From Isoetes taiwanensis (Eukaryota; Streptophyta; Lycopodiopsida; Isoetales; Isoetaceae): a DNA stretch of 64,000 bases. The stretch is from positions 157,867-221,866 of the forward strand of contig JAJEKV010000161.1 in assembly GCA_021234155.1 (NCBI GenBank), given 5' to 3'. How positions within the stretch are numbered: position 1 is the stretch's first letter; the number at the start of each line of letters is the position of its first letter. The translations under genes were made by a program, and so were the position numbers. This document shows positions 20,080-31,199 of the stretch, piece by piece. The notes under the pieces were generated by a model. That model made no database searches, was not told the DNA's origin, and saw only the letters and a program-made list of their open reading frames with translations.

Positions 20080-20743
20080 TGTTAGTCCTGTGCCTCACAC
20101 CTATGGAGACACAGGCCTATACCTATTACATGAGCCCAGGCCCGAGCCAAGGGATACCAAGGCCCCCGAGCATGGTGGAGTCCCCCCGTAGCGACCAAGA
20201 AGCGTAGAGGCGGTGGCCCGATGGAGGCCGCGGCTGTGTTGGCGGTTTTTGGACATATAGGATCCAAGTAGTCTCATAGCGAGGGCTCCATCGGGCTGCT
20301 TTCGGGCAGTTTTGCCAACACGGACTCAAGGTCGGTACAAGTAGTGGAGCCCTTTTTGTCATCATAGCGGGGGCGGGGCTATTTTCCGATCGATTAGGCC
20401 CTCGGGCCGTCGATTTTTGTACTATATATCTTGGGGGTTTGCCCTAGTTTGTTTAGCTCTTGTTTTGGTTGCCGGGGCCGGACATATAGTGTCGCTGGTT
20501 GCTTTCGCTCATGAGCTCTGTTTGTTCTTGTGATATATCAATGGATTACCGATTGTCTTCATTTCATGCGTTCTTGTTTTGTTTTGGCTTCTGTTAGCAT
20601 ATTGTTTTCTGTTCTCAGTTGCTCTGGTTGTTTTAGCAAAATCCCGCGTGACACACTTGTTTTCGAGGATCGCCTGCTTGGGACTCCATAGATCTGTCTT
20701 CGCGGATCTGTCCTCGAGCGATCCAGAGCGGATACCACCAAAC
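20080..20743 (+). repeat. 5' LTR of inner gypsy
   Basis: 664 bases, TGTTAGTCCTGTGCC to ACCACCAAAC. CTATATATC at about 20424 is kept in the other LTR and is a likely TATA box. Numerous small differences from the 3' LTR are concentrated in G/C-rich words. Confidence 0.85.
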
Positions 20744-20765
20744 TTTGGCGCCTCGTGCCGGGTCT
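20744..20765 (+). other. primer binding site, tRNA-Asp-like
   Basis: TTTGGCGCCTCGTGCCGGGT follows the LTR directly and resembles the TGGCGCCGTTGCCGGGG primer site (tRNA-Asp) known from Athila and Tat elements, with a few mismatches. Confidence 0.6.
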
Positions 20766-20789
20766 TATAGTAGATCTTGCATGAAGTAA

Positions 20790-23080
20790 TGTCTAACCCT
20801 TTTTTTACACCAGCAGAAGTTCAGCAACAAATGGAGTCGAGGCGACTCGCCATGATAAAAGGGCGATGTCTCGCCATTCAGATTCAATGGATATGCGCCT
20901 TTGGATGGGATATTTTCTCTCCTAGAGCGAAACGCGATCTGTTCCACCAACATCGAGACAACCACGAATCGTCTTGGTTCGAGAATCACCTACCACGATC
21001 ACCCTCCAGATCGGAGATGGGTCACTTATTTGCAGAATACTCAAATCCGCCGCCTCCTCAGCATGGATCTCAACATCCCGAGGTAACTGCGTATTATGAA
21101 AATTTATGTAATGCTTATGCAATGGGAAATCTATCTTTGGGGCGGGGAGGCATGCGCTCCCTCCTTTGTCTATACCCCAACCAAGCTGTCGGTTTCTCAA
21201 TCCCGACAACACATTTTATTCCGGTCCTCTTTGTTGTTCCAACCCTTTAGATGTCTACATCACCATTTGTGAATCTCTCGTGAGATACCACTATTTGCGT
21301 CTACATCGGACCAAGCGACTCTATTTCCATTCCCTACAAATCCTAAGAGTCCTCCAAGTAGTCCTAAGAGTTGAAAGGATGGGACACAATTTCAAGATCA
21401 CGTATCCCTTTTTGGCAACACAAAGGGCACAACTATTGAAGAAAATGCAGGCACACATGGAAGAGTTTGAGTCCTTAGCGGTTCTCAGCGGGCATGATGA
21501 CCGAAGATAAAATTTCATGTGTTCTCTACATCCTTGCGTGGAGCCCCCTTTTGGTGGCTCGACCAACAAAGGGAATTGGAAGCAAGATTGGAAGATCATC
21601 TTGTGAATCTTTCCTCTCACATTATAGTTCTTTAGCTGATGACCAGCGGCTATTGAATCAGCGAACACTATCAAGCGGGATCCCAAAGGGCTTTCGAGAT
21701 TCTCGGATCGCTTGCGGCTCTTGGTAAACAAACTCAAGGGTACCCCCTTGAGTCGGATCCTTATGCGGTTTTGCGGGGTCTCCCTAAGAACATCGGACTC
21801 ATGGCCAGTACTTGAGACCCAAGACTCTTGGGGAAGCAATTGAACTTCGTGAACCATTCGGTTCATGTTTCAAGCCGTGGAGATCAACCAGCGATGCTCC
21901 CATTTGCTCAACCAACACCCCCGCGACCAGCGACCACGGTGGGCTGCGCTCTAAAGAAGTGAAGTTTGGTACCATTATTGCAATTACCCAGGGCATTATC
22001 CAAATGAATGTAGCTCGGTACTCGGTGTAAAGCAGTGCATCAAGTGCAACATGATCAACCATACCACGGAAGAGTGCAAAAATCCAAATCCACAACCAAA
22101 AGATCTGAGAATGATCCTCCCGGTTCGGTACATGCAGACCACGACCCATGCAGCAACAACAACCTGCAGCTCAATCACAGCCGCAGCAACAAAACGGATC
22201 TACCTCACGATCCAATTATGACCCAAACAAGGTTTAGTGTTACCACTGTAAGCAATGGGGACATTAATACTCAGATTGCCCTCAACTACCTGTCGTTCGT
22301 TTACCAATTCAAGGTACCAACCAAACAATGGAAATGCGCCTCGCGCCCGATGTAAAGCGGGTGGCAAGCGGAAAAAAGGGCCCATGCCCTACCCGCGAGA
22401 CCACCAGCGGCTCCTCGGCAACAACAAAGCGCAACTTTGCACAACAGCGGCGACCACAACAACAACCAAAACTCGCGCCGGTTCGACAATCAAATACAAG
22501 AAGAAATCTTGCATGTTCTTACCAACTTTCAGCCTTCAAATTGGGTTGAAACTATTCCTCACAAACACCGCGGCAAAGTCAAAGCGGCCGGTACATCGGG
22601 CCTTTGCTACGGATCTGATTCAAGCCCGACCACGGACAAAAAAATCGAGTCAAGTTTAACATCGATCAACACATGCCTCATTTGATACCAGAACTCCGAC
22701 AGGCATTACTGAAAATAATGCAGCATGAAGAAGGACAAACTCTGAAATCCGTGAATGCAACCACGCGATCTCAAGCAACGGGCAAGGCCCCAATGAAAGA
22801 AACGGCGTCGGTTCGGGCATGACACCGGCAATCAACATTCTTTGAAGTAGACTTACTAAACAATGTTGTTGTTTCTCTACCCGCGAGCCGGCACCGGTTG
22901 AACCACCAATCACTCGCGGCATTTCGTTGGAACTTCAGCGGGAACTTGCCAAGATCAAGATACCACTTTCGGTCGGCAACAATCTTGCGGTTATGTCACG
23001 CTTTCGGATCACAACTCTCGGCCTTTGCTGCTTTACCCGGTTAACAATGTTAAAACCCGACACCCACGGTGCATGCAGCG
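20790..23080 (+). pseudogene. gag of inner gypsy, frame-broken
   Basis: ATG at 20790 (MSNPFFTPAEVQQQMESRRL) opens the region. Pieces in three frames follow. Near 22030-22086 is a zinc knuckle, CIKCNMINHTTEEC (CX2CX4HX4C). Near 22232-22285 a second one, CYHCKQWGH…DC, has stop codons beside it. The Gln/Asn/Thr-rich stretch around 22140-22500 is low complexity. The general plan (capsid then two knuckles) fits a Ty3/gypsy gag, but the sequence is too shifted to define a reading frame. Confidence 0.6.
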
Positions 23081-23084
23081 TGGG

Positions 23085-23640
23085 CGAATCTTGTAGACCA
23101 TGTTGATTGATGGTGGCGTATTTGTTAACCTCATCACGGATAACCTCCGTAAGAAGGCTGGGCATCAGCGGCTACACCCGGCCCCTTACGATATCAAAGC
23201 GGCTAATGGTCACATCAGCGACCACAAGGAGTCACACAACTAGTTTTTATTAACATTGGAGATTTGCGGTTCACCATGACTTTTGGAGTTTGGAAGCGGG
23301 GAGAAGATCTTGGTGATTATGAAATGGTTGTGGGGAGACCTTTTTTCTCATAAAGCAAAAGCTATTCCTCTTGGGCAAATGACAAACTGGTCATCACGAA
23401 TGATAACTACACTGCAACAATGGATCTTGTTACAGGAAAGCTGATCTCGGTTGAGAATGCGGAGACACCTATGTCAGATAGCGATTCTGACACGGTACAC
23501 AACACTTACCGGTCAATGCCGCGGGTTTGCCACTCACGGCATTCCCGAATACAATCACCCATGGGAAAACATGGATATCGATAAAAGCGGTTGCATCACT
23601 TGTAGATCCTTACGACATCTTGTAATCGGGTAACCACGGT
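23085..23640 (+). pseudogene. protease region of inner gypsy
   Basis: In mixed frames, VLIDGGVFVNLITDNLRKKA (active-site D-G-G) is followed by PAPYDIKAANGH and GDYEMVVGRPFF, the second conserved protease element. The D-G-G version is shared with the outer gypsy. Confidence 0.6.
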
Positions 23641-24039
23641 ACCGCGGGAAGATCGGATAACCACGGCTACTCCTCCTATTCGGAAGATAGCCTGGAGAAA
23701 ATAGTGGTACATCTTTGTTCTTCAAGATTGGACAAGAAGAACACCCTGTGCTCTTTCAGGAGCCAGCACATGAAATTCAAGGAGATCAGGTTGTCCCACA
23801 CATCGAGACACCTGAGGTAGATATAATTGACCTTGGAGAAAAACAACACATCCGGTTGGCTAGGAATGTTTCCAACACCTTAGTAAACAAAGGCTGTCTG
23901 ATTACTCAAAAAGCGCGTTTTTGCGTGGAGCTACAAAGACTTGCGTGGAATCAAAAAGAGTTGGGAGAACTCTCAATACCAACCAAACCGGATGCCGCGA
24001 CCAATCTAGCAGCGGCGATGCAGGCTCAACCCAAATTAT

Positions 24040-25330
24040 AGAGAGCGTGCCAAGGCGAAATTGACAAACTCCTTGTATTGGGTACGATCTATGAGGTCAA
24101 ACATTGAATGGGTGAGCCCAATTGTTATTGCTCACGAAGCACAATGGGAAAATTCGAGTTTGCGTGGACTATCGAAAGCTCAATCACGCCCGCGGGCGGG
24201 ATCACTTCCCACTTCCTTTCAGCGATCAAGTATTGGAAGATGTAGCAGGCCACGAGATGTACTCCTTCATGGATGGCTTCTCTGGATATAATCAAATATC
24301 CATCAAGGAAGAAGATCAACTCAAAACAACATTCACAACACCTTGGGGTACATTTGCCTATAAGGTTGTTCCTTTTGGATTATCAAACTCTCCGTCAACA
24401 TTCCAAAGGATAATGCTTGCGGTCTTCGAGGAATTCATGCAAGAACACCCGTTTCTTCAAGTCTTTCAAGATGACTTTTTCGCGTCTGCGGCCGCGGTAG
24501 ACTCATCTTGCCAAACTTGAACTCGTTTTTCAGCGCTGTGCTGAATCAGGTATCAGTCTCAACCCAGAGAAATGTACATTTTGTGTCACCTCTGGTGTAC
24601 TATGGGGTCATGTGGTTAGCCGCCATGGTATCACCCACGAGATCCGGCAAAAATCAATTTGTATACTCAAAGCCGCGACCACCGGCCGAATATCAAGGAG
24701 ACCGCGATCTTTCCTTGGTAAGGTAAATTACTATGCCACCTTCATTTCGGGGTTGGCACCAATTGCGAGATCAATACACTGGCCCGGCGGGCAATGAGTC
24801 CACTTGGTCATGGACTCGGCGAATCAAGCATTTGAAACTCAAGATTCTTCTTACGAAGGCACCGGTACTCACACCACCCGATTGGGACAAACCATTTCAT
24901 GTTCGCGTAGATGTTTACGCATTTGCAATAGGGCTGTTCTTGCTCAAGAACATGCCCCACAACAAGACAAACTGTTCGATTTGCAAGTAGGAAACTCAAT
25001 CCTGGCTGAAAAAACTACTACGCAGCGAGGCGTGAAGCTCTTGGTGCGATCTTACGTAATGCGGGATTCGGACATTATCTTCTTGGAAGTCACATTAAGT
25101 TTTTGTAGATCATCGGGCACTCTGTACTTGATCAACAAATCCATACGGGGCGCATTGCTCGATGGGTCTTCTTTGCTCCGGGAGTTTGCCCCCTTTGAAA
25201 TAATTCACAAGCACGGGCGTGCACACCGCGGTTCGGACTATATCATCGCATACACCACGGATGACAAATCGGAAGGTGTTCGGACACATTTCGGAAGAAC
25301 AACTTTTTTCTAGTCGCGGCAGCGCCCTGC
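24040..25330 (+). pseudogene. reverse transcriptase and RNase H of inner gypsy
   Basis: The 24122-24520 frame is well kept: HNGKIRVCVDYRKLNHA, MYSFMDGFSGYNQISIKEED, FAYKVVPFGLSNSPSTFQRI and LQVFQDDFFA, where FQDD stands for the Y-x-DD box. The connection piece follows (SLNPEKCTFCV, SFLGKVNYYATFISGLAPIA) in a shifted frame. RNase H-like fragments (PFHVRVDVYAFAIG, FGHYLLGSHIKF) end near 25330. The first two catalytic regions of the polymerase can still be read, but stops and shifts every few hundred bases exclude activity. Confidence 0.8.
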
Positions 25331-25489
25331 TGAATGCGGTGACTCTGAGGCGATATCTTCTCGCGGGAACAATCACAGGAACTGATGCTACGCTACCTCT
25401 TGCGGACAACATGCGAAGCAACAATTTTTAAGAGAAAGCGACTACACAATGGTCGCGGGACACATTTACAAGCGGGGAAGGACAATGTC

Positions 25490-26520
25490 CTAAGAAGATG
25501 TGTTACGCCTCATGAAGGCGTGAAATTATAAGGAATGCCCACGAAGGATTGGGAAGTGGACATTTCGATTGGAGAAAAATCTGACGGGGAAAATTCTCCT
25601 TGCGGGATACTCTTGGGCCTATTTGTTTAAAGATACTCACAAATACACTGCCTTTCGTGTGATATTTGTCGAGCTTAGTAGACCCGCCCGTGGCGCTTTC
25701 TGCCGCTCACGCCAATATACGCCTCTCCCATTTCAAAAATGGGGAATGGATTTTGTAGGTCCCGTGGATCCTCCCGCACTCAACACGCGCGCACGCTACA
25801 TTTTGGTTTTCACGGACTACGCAACAAAATGGGCTGAAGCCTGTGCCTTAACGGACAACACGGCTGCCAGCACGGCCAAAGTTCTTTACCGAAATATTGT
25901 CCTGCGCTTTGGCGCCCATTAAAGTTCTTAACCAAACAAGCTGAAATACTACCTATTTGAACAATTCACGAAGGTAAAAATACCAACAAAACCGTGACAA
26001 TCTGAAGCGCAAAGGCGGCAAGATAAACTACCAACTGTCTTATGGGCTTATAACACAACCTATAAGATTGCAACAGGGCAAACACCCTTTCGACTTGTTT
26101 ATGGCCAAGAGGCCTTAATGCCTTTTGAGTTTGTGCTCCCTGCACTTAAGTTTCAATTGGCAACACATGAAAACCCTACTGCAGCACTGCAAGAACGAGT
26201 TTATCAATTGGAAAAATTAGATGAACTTCGAAGAGATGCAACTTTATGAGTCCAACAAGGCCAACACCTGCAAAAAAAATGCCATGACAAACACATCAAG
26301 ACAAAACACTTTCAGATTGGAGATTTGGTTCTACTCTATGATTCTCGCTATCAGAAATTTCCTGGAAAGCTCAAAAATCGCTGGCTTGGACCATACAAAG
26401 TAACTTTCGGATACCACATCACGGTGTTTTACAACTAGAATATCTCGGCGGCACACCTTTTTCAACATTGGTTAATGGGCTATCGAGTGAAGAAATTCAG
26501 AGCGAAGCGGCGACCACGAA
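25490..26520 (+). pseudogene. integrase of inner gypsy, core deleted
   Basis: The zinc-binding part is hinted by AHEGLGSGHFDWRKT-like codons near 25535. The catalytic core starts properly with FQKWGMDFVGPVDPPAL (first Asp, about 25745) and YILVFTDYATKWAEA, then stops at 25921. The segment that should hold the second Asp and the Glu is missing or unreadable. Coding resumes with LPTVLWAYNTTYKIATGQTP and FRLVYGQEALMPFEFVLPAL, and ends with WLGPYKVTF (GPY/F-like) and LMGYRVKKFRAKRRPR. No chromodomain. Confidence 0.75.
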
Positions 26521-26529
26521 CCACAGACT

Positions 26530-27281
26530 CATATACCGAAGAAACACAAAACAACACAGGAGTATAGCAATATCGCCTCCGATCTTTCTATTATATACAA
26601 AAATTGCCGAAGGCTACAGCGGTAAAGGGGATTTTTCACCGGAAGGATCCCTTGAGTTTACAAAATTTTTGGGGTTAACACCCCTAAAGCGCGATTTTCA
26701 TCCGGTGGACACTCCACCCGCAATCAGGAACCCAAGCGAGAGGTGCCCGGTCGGTGCACCACAGCGTCCGTATAGTAGGGCGTCCACTCGGCGCCATAGC
26801 CAGAGCTTCCGGCCGAGGGATCCATGGGGATCCGCGGTTCTTCAACGCCATAGGTCGACATCGTTCATCGGCGCGTTAAGAAATCGGTATAAGGAGAAGC
26901 CACGAGGATCAGCGGCCTTGGAACTCATCTGCCGCCAAACAAAAACCACGGCAATTCAAACTCTTGGTTCTCTTTTATAGCACAACACCCTGCGCTTGGT
27001 GAGGTGGCAGTCCGCGTGGCAATCGACCACTAACGAGCGTCAAATCGACCATATTTGAGAATCCACGGCCCCATAAGATATTTTCATTACATTTAAAGGC
27101 TTTTTAGCCCCTTCTTTTAATTATTACGACAACCAAGTAGCGGTTAAGGCGTCCGTATTTACTCTTCAAGTCTCACATCAGCGGTTCTACGCCAAACCGG
27201 ATCGCTCTAAATTAGGCGGTTATTGTTCTCTCGAGATTCGCGACTAGTTGACACACATGCGCATCAGCGCCGGCTTCTTTT

Positions 27282-27316
<35 letters not shown>

Positions 27317-27380
27317 GGTACTTTGCCTCCGTGGCGTAACCAACATTGCTTTACCTTCATCGCCTTTGCCTTCCTCTCGG
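26530..27380. other. spacer between integrase and the extra ORF region
   Basis: About 850 bases, GC-rich at the left (about 26640-26960), with only chance frames and the A-run at 27283-27311. No domain seen. Confidence 0.4.
27283..27311. repeat. A homopolymer of about 29 bases
   Basis: An uninterrupted run of A follows GGCTTCTTTTC. There is no target duplication or retrocopy attached, so it is a simple repeat, with length uncertain. Confidence 0.6.
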
Positions 27381-27389
27381 CTCGCCCGA

Positions 27390-29078
27390 ACAAAGCATGG
27401 CTCGACACTTCTTCAAAGCATGGCTTCTTCGGTCGATCGACCCTTGGTGGCTGCGACACCCATGGATGTGGCGCTATGTGCGAATCGAGAAATTCTCAAC
27501 GACAGCGGTTTCGCTCCCTCTCAAAGGTGTGAATCATGATGCTTTAGTAAAAGTTGGGTTATTACCCTTTCTTTGAAATGCCATTTCGATTCGAACCCCA
27601 CCGGTTGAAACAATTTGTAGCCCATCGTCCAAACTACGGAAGGGCATCATCAAACTTTTGTTGATGGTAACCCTATCACTCTTTCTCAAGCCCAAATTGC
27701 CACCACCTTTTCTCTTCGCAAACATCTAATTAAGCTTGGCCCTGAGATATTTCTTCATATAATATCTCCCGTTCTCCCGGACTCCATACAAGTCGGTACC
27801 ACCACCATCACATCCTTTGATAAAACCCACACCCCTTTATAAAATTTACGTGGGCGAGACTTCTTGGCCACTCTTTCAAAAACTCCCAAATCAATGCACC
27901 CTTCTATTCCCTTGCCAAGATTGCCATCCACCCAGACACTTCCATCAATTGGCTTCGGTTCTTGTACGAGCATTTTTGAGGAGTTAGATAAGCTCCGACG
28001 GCGGCGGGACAAGTTTTTGATTGCTCCATGGGAGCACATTTCCAAGCCATCATTGACGCCCGGTACCCCTGCCCATACAACTCATTCCAACCAGCTAAGT
28101 TCCTGGCGGGGGAGACAAGTTATTTACGCCATGAGAGATATCGACTCCTCCAAACTCGGGACAACAATGCGATTGCAAAAGCAGGCAATTTGGTACTCCA
28201 AGCACCACGGTTGCCACCACATTACGAGCGATCGGTTTAGAGAGGTCGGCGGCAAGAACGATTCTCGGATAGGCTGTTGTCCAACAACCTCCACCGGCAA
28301 ATGGGCGGGCCAACTCTCCGGCTTTCGTCAGCAGGCCGCCGTCATCGAGTTGATTCGGAAGATTCATTCAAATCCATCAACCAAACTCAATCCGGTCGGC
28401 ACCAACCGGTTCTTTTCACCGGCAACATCCACGCCCGGGTTGTTTTCAATTATCGGATAGGCGCCCGCGGCATGTCTTGGCCGGTTCGGGGAATTGAACA
28501 ATCGGTTCATACGAGAACATAGGCAACCCGGCTTGATTAAATGCGGGCACTTCATATGGATGGAAATAGCGGACCTCAAAAGAATCTACGCAACCTTTGA
28601 GGGGCGAGAATCGGCACAAACATGGTCAAATGCTTCTTTGCGAGGAGAGGAGAACGCAGCGCACACAAAAAAGCATATGACAAGTTACAAGACTCTATGA
28701 CCCGGTACAAGCTCAATTCGAGTTAAAACAAAATTTTCAAGATCTTTCCATTGCTAATGATGGGTTAAGATCTCAAAACAATGAGCTTACTCGGTGAGTT
28801 CGGACTCTTGAAACCGAGAAATTTGGATCTCGGCGAGGGGATTGCAAAACCAAGGACACTCACTTTTGCCACCCGCTGCGGACCACCAGATTGATCATTT
28901 CGGGGAAAAAGTGGAAACACGAGGCTAAGGAAATTGCGAGAACTCAAAACAAGCTTAGAGAGTTCACGGTTCGAGGGGCCCCTACGATCCGTCAACCACA
29001 AGACTTGTCGAGAAAGCACCAACGGCAAATAGCGGCAAAAAAAAGCGGATCCTCGATGCGGAGCGGCGTTCTGAGGCA
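27390..29078 (+). pseudogene. extra downstream ORF of inner gypsy, 5' part
   Basis: Plus-strand coding-like DNA in shifting frames: MARHFFKAWLLRSIDPWW, FSTTAVSLPLKGVNHDALVK, ITLSQAQIATTFSLRKHLIK and LGPEIFLHIISPVLPDS, then Pro/Ser-rich sequence. Between 28650 and 29060 there is a helical, coiled-coil-like stretch (YDKLQDSMTRYKLNS, IANDGLRSQNNEL, AKEIARTQNKLREF). It probably formed one protein with the 29079-29750 ORF. Some gypsy lineages carry an additional ORF here (env-like in Athila), but no signal peptide or membrane segment is visible, so I do not call it envelope. Confidence 0.45.
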
Positions 29079-29750
29079 ATGAGAACAAGCGGTGATGAGA
29101 ACCTAGAACGTGCAAATCTCACGCTCCAGCTGGCACATGAAACTCCAAAGGATTACCAGAAGCCAGCAAGTTACTATGACTATGTCTGCTCACGCAGGCA
29201 TTTGTTTCTCTTACAGCACAATCTGCAAGATCCCTCGGTATCACTGACCAACTTGGACATTGATAACCTATGGCCAAACCTGAATGCTAGAGATCAGGAC
29301 ACTCTCTGTGCCCTTATCAATTTTGGGTTACTCTTTGTAGAAGATGTTGAGTATTTTGCTCTGCGAACTATTGCACAAATGGCCTATGTGATCCATGATT
29401 ATTATTTGGCCTACATTGAGCACACGCATGACAGCGAAGACCCCGAACACTTCACGGGACAAACCACGCGGATGCTTCTTCTAGTGGCAGCCAACAGACA
29501 TTTGAAAGATTTGGAGCAGAAGGCTCTTCAGGAATTTCTTCCAAGCATCAGAGATCAAATTCCACTATGGTTAGCGGAATTGGATGCAGCAATTCGTCAG
29601 CTCTTTAATGAAGATCTTGGAGTATCCATGGCCCAGCTCTTTATGCAACACCATGCATTTTTAGCTACCTTGAATGCCTTCTTGCAACAACCGATGCTTC
29701 CACTTGATTGGAGACCCACTTCATTGGACACTCACATTATCTTGGCATAG
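29079..29750 (+). CDS. 223-codon helical ORF downstream of integrase
   Basis: The longest intact ORF of the inner gypsy (ATG 29079, TAG 29748). Residues about 30-60 contain CSRRHLFLLQHNLQDPS, 60-110 LWPNLNARDQDTLCALINFG and VEYFALRTIAQMAYVIHDYY, and 140-210 TTRMLLLVAANRHLKDLEQK and VSMAQLFMQHHAFLATLNAF. It is almost all alpha-helical, without Cys/His clusters, signal or transmembrane span. It continues the coiled-coil-like region upstream and is followed by further coding-like pieces to about 30.5 kb (GAIAGPNGLYGDCTNF). Function unknown. Its position between integrase and the 3' LTR identifies it as an element gene rather than a host gene. Confidence 0.6.
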   Translation: MRTSGDENLERANLTLQLAHETPKDYQKPASYYDYVCSRRHLFLLQHNLQDPSVSLTNLDIDNLWPNLNARDQDTLCALINFGLLFVEDVEYFALRTIAQMAYVIHDYYLAYIEHTHDSEDPEHFTGQTTRMLLLVAANRHLKDLEQKALQEFLPSIRDQIPLWLAELDAAIRQLFNEDLGVSMAQLFMQHHAFLATLNAFLQQPMLPLDWRPTSLDTHIILA

Positions 29751-30526
29751 GCAGGCGGCGGTATGCGGACAAGCTATATGAGACTTGGTCCAACTTTTCA
29801 TCGCGGCTATGGCTGATCCGCGGCCTTTGCCCGCCTCGGAGAAATCAGCCCGCTCCATATGTTTGGTGCCCATGAGAATTTCACCACTTGTACATCGGGT
29901 TGGAGGCGGTCGTTTTGGACCAGATGATGACGAGAACATGAGCGGTGGACACCCTTAAACATCACGGAAGATTTTAGATGGGATCCGCGCTTTGTCGGGG
30001 CGCCGCCTCGGCGTGAAGGTGAAACCTTGTGCAACACCACAAATTGGATATATATGCCGAATGAACACTTACGGCATACCACGGAAGGTGCTATTGCGGG
30101 CCCTAACGGCCTTTATGGAGATTGCACAAACTTCACGGATCATACGTCTTCAAGCGAGGCAACCTTTTGTGCTGCCCTAGTTGCTATTCTCCAAAGTACT
30201 CTTGCAAGAGAAAGAACTATATACGGCTGCAATCCAAATGCAAAGCGTGACTTTGCATGACACGGAACATTCTTTGTTGATGGAAACCACTCAACTCCCT
30301 GCTAACATTCATCGGCCTTTGAGGAAATGGTCGCTACCGCGGTTCCTAATTGATGCCACACCAGCCTTTGGCGGGAACCACGCCCGCAGATTTAGGCGTC
30401 GGCGCCTTCAATTGGCTGCATCTGGCGAGAGGTTTGAACCACCGGCCGGACAACGGTCGGCAACATGTTGGCAATTCCCACCTCCAGAGTATCTACCACC
30501 TTTTCTTCCACGGCAAGTGTAGGGTA
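29751..30526 (+). pseudogene. extra ORF region of inner gypsy, 3' part
   Basis: Coding-like pieces in two frames: RFVGAPPRREGETLCNTTNW, GAIAGPNGLYGDCTNFTDHT, FCAALVAILQSTLARE. Broken by stops every 50-100 codons. No domain recognised. Confidence 0.4.
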
Positions 30527-30537
30527 GTGAGGGGGAG
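30527..30537 (+). other. polypurine tract of inner gypsy
   Basis: GTGAGGGGGAG sits immediately before TGTTAG of the 3' LTR, where plus-strand DNA synthesis would be primed. Confidence 0.7.
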
Positions 30538-31194
30538 TGTTAGTCTGTGCCTCACACCTATGGAACCGCAGGGGCCTATACCTATTACATGAGCCGGGCG
30601 GGCAGAGCCAAAGGGATACCAAGGCCCGAGCATGGTGGAGTCCTCGTAGCGACCAAGAAGCGGCGTGAGGCGGTGGCCGATGGAGGCCCAGGCTGTGTTG
30701 GCGGTTTTGGGCGAGATAGGATCCAAGTAGTCTCACGGCAGGTCTCCATCAGGCTGCTTTCGAGACGTTTTGCCAACACGGACTCAAGGTCGGTACAAAT
30801 AGTGGAGCCCTTTTTGTCATCATAGCGGGGCCGGGGCTGTTTTCGATCGATTAGGCCCTCGGGCCGTCGATTTGTGCTATATATCTTTGGGGGTTTGCCC
30901 TAGTTTGTTTAGCTCTTGTTTTGGTTGCCGGGGCCGGACATATAGTGTGGCGCTGGTTGCTTTCGCTCATGAGCTCTGTTTGTTCTTGTGATATATCAAT
31001 GGATTCCGATTGTCTTCATTTCATGCGTTCTTGTTTTGTTTTGGCTTACGTTAGCGATTGTTTTACGTTCTCGGTTGTTACGGTTGTTTTAGCAAAATCC
31101 GTGTGACACACTTGTTTTCGGGGATGCGCCCTGTGGGACTCCATAGATCGTCTTGGCCTTGATTTGTCCTCGGCGATCAGAGCGGATACCAAAC
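30538..31194 (+). repeat. 3' LTR of inner gypsy
   Basis: 657 bases matching 20080-20743, ending GCGGATACCAAAC directly before the AAAAG target copy. Many differences from the 5' LTR are one to three base changes such as CTG versus ACG and added or missing G/C bases. Confidence 0.85.
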
Positions 31195-31199
31195 AAAAG

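Larger units (their letters stand above)
20080..31194 (+). mobile_element. inner Tat/Athila-like Ty3/gypsy element
   Basis: LTRs at 20080-20743 and 30538-31194 start TGTTAGTC. AAAAG flanks both sides (20075-20079 and 31195-31199) as a perfect 5-bp duplication. A tRNA-Asp-type primer site (TTTGGCGCC…GTGCCGGG) follows the 5' LTR and a purine tract (GTGAGGGGGAG) precedes the 3' LTR. The inside has gag with two zinc knuckles, protease, reverse transcriptase, RNase H, a gapped integrase and about 3 kb of extra coding-like DNA before the 3' LTR. Total length is 11.1 kb. It sits within the transposase gene of the DUF7869-type transposon and is the youngest layer of the nest. Frames are broken everywhere. 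Confidence 0.85.

Noticed and set aside
27283-27311. Poly(A) tail of a retrocopy
   Set aside because: No processed gene precedes it and no target duplication was found; a simple repeat or artefact is enough.
27244-27532. Protein with a Lys or Phe run
   Set aside because: The run is the A homopolymer at 27,283-27,311; no conserved sequence on either side.
27390-30526. Envelope-like gene of the inner gypsy
   Set aside because: No signal peptide, transmembrane segment or cleavage-site pattern is visible; the proteins look cytosolic and helical.
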